Part shown: piece by piece, positions 11,097 through 22,915 of the stretch
Position numbering within the stretch: the first letter of the stretch is position 1
How the letters are laid out: every line of letters begins with the position of its first letter
NCBI RefSeq assembly: GCF_002288925.2
Contig: NW_022098045.1
Span: forward strand, 5,305,519 to 5,369,518
Reading direction: 5' to 3'
Source of the DNA: Delphinapterus leucas
Taxonomy: Eukaryota > Chordata > Mammalia > Artiodactyla > Monodontidae
DNA length: 64,000 bases
The notes under the pieces: model-generated
Database searches by the model: none
Told to the model about the DNA's origin: nothing
What the model saw: the letters and a program-made list of their open reading frames with translations, nothing else
Translations under genes and position numbers: made by a program

Positions 11097-12793
11097 TTCC
11101 GGGAAGATGGTGGAAGAGTAAGACGCGGAGATCACCTTCCTCCCCACAGATACACCAGAAATACATCTACACGTGGAACAACTCCTACAGAACACCTACT
11201 GAACGCTGGCAGAAGACCTCAGACCTCCCAAAAGGCAAGAAACCCCCCACGTACCTGGTTAGGGCAAAAGAAAAAAATAAACAGAGACAAAAGGATAGGG
11301 ACGGGTCCTGCACCAGCGGGAGGGAGCTGTGAAGGAGGAAAAGTGTCCACACACTAGGAAGCCCCTTCGCGGGCGGAGACTGCGGGGGGCGGAGGGGGGA
11401 AGCTTCAGGGTCGCGGAGGAGAGCACAGCAACAGGGGTGCGGAGGGCAAAGCGGAGAGATTCCAGCACAGAGGATCAGGGCCGACCGGCACTCACCAGCC
11501 GAGAGGCTTGTCTGTTCACCCGCCGGGGCGGGCGGGGCTGGGAGCTGAGGCTCTGGCCTCAGTCGGAGCCCCGGGAGAGGGCTGGGGTTGGCGGTGTGAA
11601 CACAGCCTGCAGGGGGTTAGTGCACCGCGGCTAGCTGGGAGGGAGTCCAGGGAAAAGTCTGGACCTGCCGAAGAGGCAAGAGACTTTTTCTTCCCTCTTT
11701 ATTTCCTGGTGCGCGAGGAGAGGGGATTAAGAGCGCTGCTTAAAGGAGCTCCAGTGACGGGTGCGAGCCGCGGCTAAAAGTGCGGACCCCAGAGACAGAC
11801 ATGAGACGCTAAGGCCGCTGCTGCCGCCACCAAGAAGCCTGTGTGCGAACCCAGGTCACTATCCACACCCCCCTTCCGCGGAACCTGTGCAGCCTGCCAC
11901 TGCCAGGGTCCCGGGATCCAGGGACAACTCCCCCGGGGGAACGCACGGCGCACCTCAGGCTGGTGCAACGTCACACTGGCCTCTGCCGCCGCAGGCCCGC
12001 CCCGCACTCCGTGACCCTCCATACCCCCCCGGCCTGAGTGAGCCAGAGCCTCCGAATCAGCTGCTCCTTTAACCCCGTCCTGTCTGAGCAAAGAACAGAC
12101 GCCCTCCGGCAACGTACACGCAGAGGCGGGGCCAAATCCAAAGCTGAGCCCCTGGGAGCTGTGCGAACAAAGAAGAGAAAGGGAAATCTCTCCCAGCAGC
12201 CTCAGAAGCAGCGGATTAAAGCTCAACAATCAACTTGATGTACGCTGCATCTGTGGAATACATGAACAGACAACGAATCATCCCAAATTAAGGAGCCGTG
12301 TGGATGAAAGGCTCTTGGTGCTGCAGCCAGGAGTTAGACCTGTGCCTCTGAGGTGGAAGAGCCAACTTCAGGACACTGGTCCACAAGAGGTCTCCCAGTT
12401 GCACATAATATCAAACGGCGAAAATCTCCCAGAGATCTCCATCTCAAGGCCAGCACCCAGCTTCACTCAACGACCAGCAAGCTACAGTGCTGGACATCCT
12501 ATGCCAAACAACTAGCAAGACAGGAACACAACCCCACCCATTAGCAGAGAGGCTGCCCAAAATCATAATAAGTCTACAGACACCCCAAAACACACCACCA
12601 GATGTGGACCTGCACACCAGAAAGACAAGATCCAGCCTCATCCACCAGAACACAGGCACTAGTACCCTCCACCAGGAGGCCTACCCAACCCACTAAACCA
12701 ACCTTAGCCACTGGGGACAGACACTAAAAACAACAGGAACTACGAACCTTCAGCCTGCAAAAAGGAGACCCCAAACACAATAAGATAAGCAAA
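11097..12793 (+). promoter_or_regulatory. L1-C 5' UTR / internal promoter, CpG-rich
   Basis: It begins ttccgggaagatggtgg, with a YY1-like aagatgg near the transcription start as in other mammalian L1s. The block about 11280-12200 is very GC- and CpG-rich (for example gccgaccggc and ccgccggggcgggcgg near 11480-11535), typical of a methylation-controlled L1 promoter. The first 1.2 kb or so has no counterpart in L1-B, while the last 300-350 bases do. Open frames on both strands here are not genes. Confidence 0.85.
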
Positions 12794-13687
12794 ATGAAAA
12801 TACAGAAAAACACACAGCAGATGAAGGAGAAAGATAAAAACCCACCAGACCTAACAAATGAAGAGGAAATAGGCAGTCTACCTGAAAAAGAATTCAGAAT
12901 AATGATAGTAAAGATGATCCAAAATCTTGGAAATAGAAGAGACAAAATGCAAGAAACATTTAACAAGGACCTAGAAGAGCTAAAGATGAAACAAACAATG
13001 ATGAACAACACAATAAACGAAATGAAAAATACTCTAGATGGGATCAATAGCAGAATAACTGAGGCAGAAGAACGGATAAGTGACCTGGAAGATAAAATAG
13101 TGGAAATAACTAATGCAGAGCAGAATAAAGAAAAAAGAATGAAAAGAACTGAGGACAGTCTCAGAGACCTCTGGGACAACATTAAACGCACCAACATTCG
13201 AATTATAGGGGTTCCAGAAGAAGAAAAGAAAAAGAAAGGGACTGAGAAAATATTTGAAGAGATTATAGTCGAAAACTTCCCTAATATGGGAAAGGAAATA
13301 GTTAATCAAGTCCAGGAAGCACAGAGAGTCCCATACAGGATAAATCAAAGGAGAAACACGCCAAGACACATATTAATCACACTGTCAAAAATTAAATACA
13401 AAGAAAGCATATTAAAAGCAGCAAGGGAAAAACAACAAATAACACACAAGGGAATCCCCATAAGGTTAACAGCTGATCTTTCAGCAGAAACTCTGCAAGC
13501 CAGAAGGGAGTGACAGGACATATTGAAAGTGATGAAGGAGAAAAACCTGCAACCAAGATTACTCTACCCAGCAAGGATCTCATTCAGATTTGATGGAGAA
13601 ATTAAAACCCTTACAGACAAGCAAAAGCTGAGAGAGTTCAGCACCACCAAACCAGCTCTACAACAACTGCTAAAGGAACTTCTCTAG
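12794..13687 (+). pseudogene. L1-C ORF1 (L1 RNA-binding protein), one nonsense codon
   Basis: ORF1p binds L1 RNA as a coiled-coil trimer. The ATG at 12794 opens a 239-codon frame: charged N-terminus, long heptad-rich coiled coil (about residues 40-115, 'NNTINEMKNTLDGINSRI'), RRM ('NIRIIGVPEEE', about residue 135) and CTD ('HKGIPIRLTADLSAETLQARRE'). At 13511-13513 a TGA stands where the family has a tryptophan codon. The same frame then stays open to the usual TAG at 13685-13687. The reading frame would be 297 codons, near the family length, so this is a recent single-base lesion. It removes part of the C-terminal RNA-binding domain. Confidence 0.93.
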
Positions 13688-13745
13688 GCAAGAAACACAA
13701 AAGAAGGAAAAGACCTACAATAACGAACCCAAAACAATTAAGAAA

Positions 13746-16700
13746 ATGGGAATGGGAACATACATATCGATAATTACCTTAAATGTAAATGGACTAAATG
13801 CTCCCACCAAAAGACACAGATTGGCTGAATGGATACAAAAACAAGACACATATATTTGCTGTCTACAAGAGACCCACTTCAGACCTAGAGACACATACAG
13901 ACTGAAAGTCAGGGGATGGAGAAAGGTATTTCATGCAAATGGAAACCAAAAGAAAGCTGGAGTAGCAATTCTCATATCAGACAAAATAGACTTTAAAATA
14001 AACACTATTAGAAGAGACAAAGAAGGACATTACATAATGATCAAGGGATCAATCCAAGAAGAAGATATAACAATTGTAAATATTTATGCACCCAACATAC
14101 GAGCACCTGAATACATAAGGCAAATACTAACAGCCATAAAAGGGGAAATCAACAGTAACACATTCATAGTAGGGGACTTTAACACCCCACTTTCACCAAT
14201 GGACAGATCATCCAAAATTAAAATAAATAAGGAAACACAAGCTTTAAATGATACATTAAACAAGATGGACTTAATTGATATTTATAGGACATTCCATCCA
14301 AAAACAACAGAATACACATTTTTCTCAAGTGCTCATGGAACATTCTACAGGATAGATCATATCTTGGGTCACAAATCAAGCCTTGGTAAATTTAAGAAAA
14401 CTGAAATTGTATCAAGTATCTTTTCCGACCACAACGCTATGAGACTAGATATCAATTACAGGAAAAGATCTGTAAGAAATACAAACACATGGAGGCTAAA
14501 CAATACACTACTTAATAACGAAGTGATCACTGAAGAAATCAAAGAGGAAATCAAAAAATACCTAGAAACAAATGACAATGGAGACACGACAACTCAAAAT
14601 CTATGGGATGCAGCAAAAGCAGTTCTAAGAGGGAAGTTTATAGCAATACAATCCTACCTTAAGAAATAGGAAACATCTCGAATAAACAACCTAACCTTGC
14701 ACCTAAAGCAATTAGAGAAAGAAGAACAAAAAAACCCCAAAGTTAGCAGAAGGAAAGAAATCATAAAAATCAGATCAGAAATAAATGAAAAAGAAATGAA
14801 GGAAACAATAGCAACGATCAATAAAACTAAAAGCTGGTTCTTTGAAAGGATAAACAAAATTAATAAACCATTAGCCAGACTCATCAAGAAAAAAAGGGAG
14901 AAGACTCAAACCAATAGAATTAGAAATGAAAAAGGAGAAGTAACAACTGACACTGCAGAAATACAAAAGATCATGAGAGATTAGTACAAGCAACCCTATG
15001 CCAATAAAATGGACAATCTGGAAGAAATGGACAAATTCTTAGAAACGCACAACCTGCCAAGACTGAATCAGGAAGAAATAGAAAATATGAACAGACCAAT
15101 CACAAGCACTGAAATTGAAACTGTGACTAAAAACCTTCCAACAAGCAAAAGCCCAGGACCTGATGGCTTCACAGGCGAATTCTTTCAAACATTTAGAGAA
15201 GAGCTATCACCTATCCTTCTCAAACTCTTCCAAAATATAGCAGAGGGAGGAACACTCCCCAACTTATTCTACGAGGCCACCATCACCCTGATACCAAAAC
15301 CAGACAAGGATGTCACAAAGAAAGAAAACTACAGGCCAATATCACTGATGAACATAGATGCAAAAATCCTCAACAAAATACTAGCAAACAGAAACGAACA
15401 GCACATTAAACGGATCATACACCATGATCAAGTGGGGTTTATTCCAGGAATGCAAGGATTCTTCAATATACGCAAATCAATCAACATGATACACCATATT
15501 AACAAATTGAAGGAGAAAAACCATATGATCATCTCAATAGATGCAGAGAAAGCTTTTGACAAAATTCAACACACATTTATGATAAAAACCCTGCAGAAAG
15601 TAGGCATAGAGGGAACTTTCCTCAACATAATAAAGGCCATATATGACAAACCCACAGCCAACATCATCCTCAATCGTGAAAAACTGAAAGCATTTCCACT
15701 AAGATCAGGAACAAGACAAGTTTGCCCACTCTCACCACTCTTATTCAACATAGTTTTGGAAGTTTTAGCCACAGCAATCAGAGAAGAAAAGGAAATAAAA
15801 GGAATCCAAATCAGAAAAGAAGAAGTAAAGCTGTCACTCTTTGCAGATGACATGATACTATACATAGAGAATCCTAAAGATGCTGCCAGAAAACTACTAG
15901 AGCTAATCAATGAATTTGGTAAAGTAGCAGGATACAAAATTAATGCACAGAAATCTCTGGCATTCGTATACACTAAGGATGAAAAATCTGAAAGTGAAAT
16001 CAAGAAAACACTCCCATTTACCATTGCAACAAAAAGAATAAAATATCTAGGAATAAACCTACCTAAGGAGACAAAAGACCTGTATGCAGAAAATTATAAG
16101 ACACTGATGAAAGAAATTAAAGATGATACAAATAGATGGAGAGACATGCCATGTTCTTGGATTGGAAGAATCAACATTGTGAAAATGACTCTACTACCCA
16201 AAGCAATCTACAGATTCAATGCAATTCCTATCAAACTACCACTGGCATTTTTCACAGAGCTAGAACAAAAAATTTCACAATCTGTATGGAAACACAAAAG
16301 ACCCCAAATAGCCAAAGCCATCTTGAGAACGAAAAACGGAGCTGGAGGAATCAGGCTTCCTGACTTCAGACTATACTACAAAGCTACAGTAATCAAGACA
16401 GTATGGTACTGGCACAAAATCAGAAAGACAGATCAATGGAACAGGATAGAAAGTCCAGAGATAAACCCACGCACATATGGTCACCTTATCTTTGATAAAG
16501 GAGGCAGGAATGTACAGTGGAGAAAGGACAGCCTCTTCAATAAGTGGTGCTGGGAAAACTGGACAGCTACATGTAAAAGTATGAGATTAGATCACTCCCT
16601 AACACCATACACAAAAATAAGCTCAAAATAGATTAAAGACCTAAATGTAAGGCCAGAAACTATCAAACTCTTAGAGGAAAACATAGGCAGAACACTCTAT

Positions 16701-17619
16701 GACATAAGTCACAGCAAGATCCTTTTTGACCCACCTCCTAGAGAAATGGAAATAAAAACAAAAATAAACAAATGGGACCTAATGAAACTTAAACGCTTTT
16801 GTGCAGCAAAGGAAACCATAAACAAGAGCAAAAGACAACCCTCAGAATGGGAGAAAATATTTGCAAATGAAGCAACTGACAAAGGATTAATCTACAAAAT
16901 TTATAAGCAGCTCATGCAGCTCAGTATCAAAACAACAAACAACCCAATCCAAAAAGGGGCGAAGACCTAAACAGACATTTCTCCAAAGAAGATATACAGA
17001 CTGCCAACAAACACATGAAAGAATGCTCAACATCACTAATCATTAGAGAAATGCAAGTCAAAACTACAATGAGATATCATCTCACACCAGTCAGAATGGC
17101 CATCATCAAAAAATCTACAAACAATAAATGCTGGAGAGGGTGTGGAGAAAAGGGAACCCTCTTACACTGTTGGTGGGAATGTAAATTGATACAGCCACTG
17201 TGGAGAACAGTATGGAGGTTCCTTAAAACACTACAAATAGAACTACCATATGACCCAGCAATCCCACTACTGGGCATATACCCTGAGAAAACCATAATTC
17301 AAAAAGAGTCATGTACCAAAATGTTCATTGCAGCTCTATTTGCAATAGCCTGGAGATGGAAGCAACATAAGCATCCACAATCGGATGAATGGATAAAGAA
17401 GATGTGGCACATATATACAATGGAATATTACTCAGCCATAAAAAGAAACGAAATTGAGCTATTTGTAATGAGGTGGATAGACCTAGAGTCTGTCATACAG
17501 AGTGAAGTAAGTCAGAAAGAGACAAATACTGTATGCTAACACATATATATGGAATTTAAGAAAAAAAATGTCATGAAAAACCTAAGGGTGAAACAGGAAT
17601 AAAGACACAGACTTACTAG
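13746..17619 (+). pseudogene. L1-C ORF2 (endonuclease/reverse transcriptase), broken
   Basis: ATG 13746 was chosen because it begins the conserved endonuclease start ('[19 protein letters not shown]'). The endonuclease is complete: [32 protein letters not shown] and SDHNAM. An in-frame TAG at 14667-14669 replaces a glutamine codon, and a second TAG lies at 14982-14984. Frame 15009-16631 (540 codons) contains the whole RT, including [13 protein letters not shown] and the catalytic FADD near 15839. A tryptophan-to-stop change at 16629-16631 and a frameshift near 16958 follow. The Cys-rich C-terminus (C-x3-C-x7-H-x4-C) is in frame 17015-17539. It is inactive, but its catalytic motifs are intact piecewise. 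Confidence 0.94.
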
Positions 17620-17909
17620 GGAATGGACTTGAGGCTATGGGGAGGGGGAAGGGTAAACTGTGACAAAGCGAGAGAGAGGCATGGACATACATACACTACC
17701 AAACGTAAGGTAGATAGCTAGTGGGAAGCAGCCGCATAGCACGGAGAGATCAGCTCGGTGCTTTGTGACCGCCTGGAGGGGTGGGATAGGGAGGTTGGGA
17801 GGGAGGGAGACGCAAGCGGGAAGAGATATGGGAACATATGTATATATATAACTGATTCATTTTGTTGTGAAGCTGAAACTAACATACCATTGTAAAGCAA
17901 TTATACTCC

Positions 17910-17980
17910 AATAAAGATGTTAAAATGAAAAAAAACATGAAAAAAAAGATAAATAAAAAAATAAAATGCAAAAAAAAAAA
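17910..17980 (+). promoter_or_regulatory. L1-C polyadenylation signal and compound A tail
   Basis: AATAAA lies at 17910-17915. After it comes an A-rich tail of about 60 bases broken by short motifs such as gataaat and aaatgc. It ends in a pure A run at about 17971-17980 against the right duplication. Confidence 0.88.
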
Positions 17981-17998
17981 AAGAGACCCACTTCAGAC
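17981..17998 (+). repeat. Right target-site duplication of L1-C
   Basis: An exact copy of 11079-11096. L1-B endonuclease coding resumes immediately after it at 17999 ('ctagggacacatacagac'). Confidence 0.97.
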
Positions 17999-18682
17999 CT
18001 AGGGACACATACAGACTGAAAGTGAGGGGATGGGAAAAGGTATTCCATGGAAATGGAAATCAAAAGAAAGCTGGAGTAGCAATGCTCATATCAGACAAAA
18101 TAGACTAAAATAAAGACTGTTACAAGAGACAAAGAAGGACACTACATAAGGATAATGGGATCAATCCAAGAAGATATAACAATTGTAAATATACAGGAGC
18201 ACCCTATATAGGAGCACCTCAATATATAATGCAAATGCTAACAACCATAAAGGGAGAAGTCAATGGTAACACAGTAATAGTGGGGGACTTTAACACTCCA
18301 CTTACATCACTGGACAGAACATCCAGACAGAAAATCAATAAGGAAACACAGGCCTTAAATGACACATCAGACCAGATGAACTTAATTGATATTTATAAAG
18401 CATTCCATCCAAAAACAGCAGAACACACATTCTTTTCAAGTGCACATGGAACATTCTCCAGGAGAGATCACATACTGGGCCATAATGCAAGCCACAGTAA
18501 GTTTAAGAAAACTGAAATCATATCAAGCATCTTTTCTGACCACAGTGCTATAAGATTAGAAATAACTACAAGAAAAAAATATGTAAAAAGCACAAACACG
18601 TGGAGGCTAAACAATATGCTACTAACCAACCAATGGATCACTAAAGAAATCAAAGAGGAAATTAAAAAAAAATACCTACAGA

Positions 18683-19035
18683 TAGGGCTTCCCTGGTGGC
18701 ACAGTGGTTAAGAATCCACCTGCTAATGCAGGGGACACAGGTTCAAGCCCTGGTCTGGGAAGATCCCACATGCCATGGAGCAACAAAGCCCATGCGCCAC
18801 AACTACTGAGCCTGCGTTCTAGAGCTCGCGAGCCACAACTACTGAGCCCACGTGCCATAACTACTGAAGCCCACACACCTAGTGCCCGTGCTCCACAACA
18901 AGAGAAGCCACCGCAATGAGAAGCCTGCGCACTGCAATGAAGAGTAGCCCCTGCTCACCGCAACTAGAGAAAGCTGTGCACAGCAATGAAGAACCAAAGT
19001 GGCCAAAAATAAATAAATTAAATAAATAAATTTTT
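18683..19035 (+). mobile_element. CHR-type SINE inside L1-B ORF2
   Basis: Head 'gggcttccctggtggcac', B-box-like 'ggttcaagccctggtc' and an (aaat)n tail. It is flanked by aaaaatacctacaga at 18668-18682 and aaaaatacctataga at 19036-19050 (one mismatch). It splits the region between the endonuclease and RT. Confidence 0.93.
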
Positions 19036-20752
19036 AAAAATACCTATAGACAAATGAAAATGAAAACAGGAAGATCCAAAACCTATGGGACACAGCAAAA
19101 GCAGTTCTAAGAGGGAAGTTTATAGCAATATAATCTTACCTCAGGAAATAAGAAAAATCACAAATAAACCTAATCTTACACCTAAAGCAACTAGAGAAAG
19201 AAAAACAAACAGAACCCAAAGTTAGTAGAAGGAAGGAAAACACGAAGATCAGAGCAGAAATAAATGAAATAGAAATGAAGAAAACAATAGAAAAGATCAA
19301 TGAATCTAAAAGCTGGTTCTTTGAAAAGATAAGCAAAATTGATAATCCTTTAGTCAGACTCATCAAGAAAAAAGGGAGAGGGCTCAAATCAATAAAATTA
19401 GAAACGAAAAAGGAGAAGTTACAACTGACACCAAGAAATACAAAGGATCATAAGAGACTACTACAAACAACTATATGCCAATAAAATGGACAACCTAGAG
19501 GAAGTGGACAAATTCTTAGAAAGGTACAATCTCCCAAGAGTAAACCAGGAAGAAAAAGAAAATATGACCAGACCAATCACAAGTACTGAAATTGAAACTC
19601 TGATTAAAAAATTCCCAACAAACAAAAATCCAGGACCAAATGGCTTCACAGGCAAATTCTTTCAAACATTTAGAGAAGAGTTAACACCCATCCTTCTTAA
19701 ATTATTTCAAAAAATTGCAAAGGAAGAACACTCCCAAACTCATTCTATGAGGTTACCATCACCTTGATACAACAACCAGACAAAGATACCACACACAAAA
19801 AAAAGAAAATTACAGGCCAATATCACTGATGAACATTAGACTCAAAAATCCTCAACAAAGTACTAGCAATTGAATCCAACAATACATTAAAAGGATCATA
19901 CACCACATCAAGTGGGATTTATCCCAGTGATGCAAGGATTTTTCAATAGCCACAAGTCAATCAGTGTGATACACCACATTAACAAATTGAAGATTAAAAA
20001 TCATATGATCATCTCAGAGATGCAGAAAAAGCTTCTGACAAAATTCAACACCCATTTATAATAACAACTCTCCAGAAAGTGGGCATGGAGGGAACCTACC
20101 TCAACGTAATAAAGGCCATATATGACAAACCCACAGCTAACATCATACTCAACAGTGAAAAGCTGAAAGCATTTCCTCTAAGATCAGGAACAAGACAAGA
20201 ATGTCCACTCTTGCCACTTCTATTCAACACAGTATTGGAAGTCCTAGCCATGGCAATCAGAGAAGAAAAGAAATAAAAGGAATTCAAATTGGAAAAGAAG
20301 AAGTAAAACTGTCTTTGTTTGCAGATGACTTGACACTATACACAGAAAATCCTAAAGATGCTACCAGAAAACTACTAGAGCTCATCAATGAATTCAGTAA
20401 AGTTACAGGATACAAAATTAATACACAGAAATCTCTTGCATTTCTATACACTAACAATGAAAGATCAGCAAGAGAAATTAAGGAAACAACCCCATTTACC
20501 ATCGCATCAAAAAGATTAAAATAACTAGGAATAAACCCACCTAAAGAGGCAAAAGACTGTACTCCAAAATCTATAAGGTGCTGATGAAAGAATTCAAAGA
20601 TGACACAAACAGATGGAAAGATATACCATGCTCTTGGACTGGAAGAATCAATATAGCCAAAATGACTACACTACCCAAGGCAATCTACAGATTCAATGCA
20701 ACCCCTATCAAATTACCAATGGCATTTTTCACAAAACTAGAACAAAAGATCT

Positions 20753-21107
20753 ATTTTTGTATACCTTTTTCTAAAATTAATTTTTATTGGGGTATAGTTG
20801 CTTTACAATGTTGTGTTAGTTTCTACTGTACAGCAAAGTGAATCTGCTATACATATACATATATCCCCTCTTTTTTGGATTTCCTTCCCATTTAGGTCAC
20901 CACAGAGCACTGAGTTCCCTGAGCTATACAGTAGGTTCTCATTAGTTATCTACTTTATACATAGTATCAATAGTGTATATATGTCAATCCCCATCTCCCA
21001 ATTTCTCCCACCACCTTCTTTCCTCCTTTGGTGTCCACATGTTTGTTATCTATGTCTGTGTCTCTTTCTGCTTTGCAAATAAGATCTATACCTTAGATGA
21101 TTTTTTA
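20753..21107 (-). mobile_element. Truncated L1 3' end inserted antisense into L1-B
   Basis: Read in complement, it ends with the L1 3' terminus (tactccaat-like, here 'tataccccaataaaaatt'). On the plus strand it shows 'ctttacaatgttgtgttag' and 'agtgaatctgctatacata'. It is flanked by agaacaaaagatct (20739-20752) and agaacaaaaaatct (21108-21121), a 14-base duplication with one mismatch. It is about 355 bases long and heavily 5' truncated. Confidence 0.85.
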
Positions 21108-22734
21108 AGAACAAAAAATCTTAAAATATGTCTGAAAACACAAAAGACCCCAAATAGCCAAAGCAATCTTGAGAAAGAAAACAGAGCTGGAGGAATCAGG
21201 CTCCCTGACTTCAGACTATATTATAAAGCTACAGTCATCAAAACAGTATGGTGCTGGCACAAAGACTTATAGATCAATGGAACAGGTCAGAAATCCCAGA
21301 AATAAACCCACGCACCTATGGTCAATTAATCTACGACAAAGGAGACAAAAATATACAATGGAGAAAAGACAGTCTCTTCAATGAGTGATGCTGGGAAAAC
21401 TCAACAGCCACATGTAAATAAAATAATGAAATTAGAACATTCCCTAACACCATACACAAAAATAAACTCAAAATGGATTAAAGATCTAAATGTAAGACCG
21501 GATACTATAAAACTCTTAGAGGAAAACATAGACAGAACACCCTTTGACATAAATCGCAGCAATATCTTTTTGGATCCACCTCCTAGAGTAATGAAAATTA
21601 AAAATAAACAAATGGGACCTAATTAAACTTAAAAGCTTTTGTACACAAAGGAAACCATAAACAAAACTAAAAGACAACACACAGAGTGGGAGAAAATATC
21701 TACAAACAATGCGACTGAATAGGGATTAATCTCCAAAATGTACAAGCAGCTCATGCAGCTCAGTATCAAAAAACAAACAACCCAATCAAAAATTGGGCAG
21801 AAGATCTATATACACATTTCTCCAAAGAAGATATACAGATGGCCAAAAAGCACATGAAAAGATGTTCAACATCACTAATTATGAGAGAAATGCAAATCAA
21901 ATCTATAACGAGGTATCACCTCACCTCAATCAGAATGGACATCATCAAAAAGTCTACAAACAATAAATGCTAGAGAGGGTGTGGAGAAAAAGGAACCTTC
22001 CTACACTGTTGGTGGGAATGTAAATTGGTACAGCCACTATGGAGAACAGTATGGAGGTTCCTTATGAAACTAAAAAGAGAGCTACCATATGATCCAGCAA
22101 TCCCACTCTTGGGCATATATCCAGAGAAAACTATAATTCGAAAAGACACATGCACCCCAGTGTTCATAGCAGCACTATTAACAATAGCCAAGACATGGAA
22201 GTGACCTAAATGTCCATCAACAGATGAATGGATAAAGAAGATATGGCTCATATATACAATGGAATATTACTCAGCCATAAAAAGGAACGAAATTGGGTCA
22301 TTTGTAGAGAAGTGGATGAATCTAGAGACTGTCATACAGAGTCAATTAAGTCAGAAAGAGAAAAACAAATATCATATATTAACGCATATATGTGGAACCT
22401 AGAAAAATGGTACAGATGAAGCGGTTTGCAGGGCAGAAATTGAGACACAGATGTAGAGAACAAACGTATGGACACCGAGGGGGAAGTGGCGGTGGGTTGG
22501 GTGGTGGTGTGATGAATTGGGCGATTGGGATTGACATGTATACACTGATGTGTATAAAATGGATAACTAATAAGAACCTGCTGTATAAAAAATAAATTAA
22601 ATAGATACATGTATTGATATAATTAAATCACTTTACTGAACACCTGAAACCAACACAACATTGTAAATTAACTGTACTCCAATATAAAATTTTTTTAAAA
22701 ATTTAATTAGGGGATATCTTCCCTTTTCTTTGAA

Positions 22735-22915
22735 TTATCAAAAATTAAAATATAGACTGACAGATGGGTAAGAGATAGATGGCATGGACAGATTAGCAAT
22801 AAAACAAGAGTAAAATGTTAGTGGTAGAATCTAGGTAGTGGGTCTATGTGTTTTCACTGTAAAATCTTTTTGTTGTATGTTTGAAACTTTTTGAAATAAA
22901 CTGTGAGGAAAAACT
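22735..22915 (+). mobile_element. Old L1-like 3' end fragment (low confidence)
   Basis: The phrases 'gtagaatctaggtagtggg' and 'gtatgtttgaaactttttga' resemble the 3' UTR of ancient mammalian L1s. It is diverged and short. Confidence 0.45.

Larger units (their letters stand above)
11097..17980 (+). mobile_element. L1-C: younger full-length LINE-1 nested in L1-B
   Basis: The complete architecture is present: 5' UTR 11097-12793, ORF1 12794-13687, 58-base spacer, ORF2 13746-17619, 3' UTR and A-rich tail to 17980. Identical 18-base direct repeats flank it, and the L1-B reading continues without loss on both sides. That demonstrates target-primed insertion rather than rearrangement. It has fewer breaks than L1-B, but at least one nonsense codon in ORF1 and several lesions in ORF2 make it incapable of autonomous movement. 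Confidence 0.97.
10958..22402 (+). pseudogene. L1-B ORF2 relic, split by three insertions
   Basis: Endonuclease coding starts at ATG 10958 and is cut at 11096 by L1-C. It resumes at 17999, with a readable endonuclease part ([15 protein letters not shown] near 18275, SDHSAIRLE near 18537). A SINE interrupts at 18683-19035. The linker and RT follow (19050-20740), where [12 protein letters not shown] survives near 20319. An inverted L1 scrap cuts it at 20753-21107, and the C-terminal region runs to about 22400. Frameshifts and stops are common. It reads TACTAC near 19460, where L1-A and L1-C carry a TAG. Confidence 0.9.
8383..22700 (+). mobile_element. L1-B: outer, older full-length LINE-1 with nested insertions
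   Basis: The element begins with gagacaagatggcggagtag, a typical L1 5' start carrying a YY1-like aagatgg. It proceeds through 5' UTR (8383-9343), ORF1 relics, a 392-base spacer, ORF2 relics and a 3' UTR ending in an A/T-rich tail near 22700. Removing four insertions (SINE 9702-10012, L1-C 11097-17980, SINE 18683-19035, inverted L1 scrap 20753-21107) restores one collinear L1 of roughly 6.4 kb. The scattered frameshifts make it older than L1-C. I did not find a confident target-site duplication for L1-B itself. Confidence 0.93.

Noticed and set aside
11329..12238. Several overlapping open frames on both strands (up to 151 codons) in GC-rich DNA
   Set aside because: They lie in the CpG-rich 5' UTR of L1-C, where GC bias gives long chance frames; none resembles a protein family.
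15566..16024. 152-codon minus-strand frame
   Set aside because: It is the antisense shadow of the L1-C RT domain; a similar shadow occurs in L1-A and L1-B.
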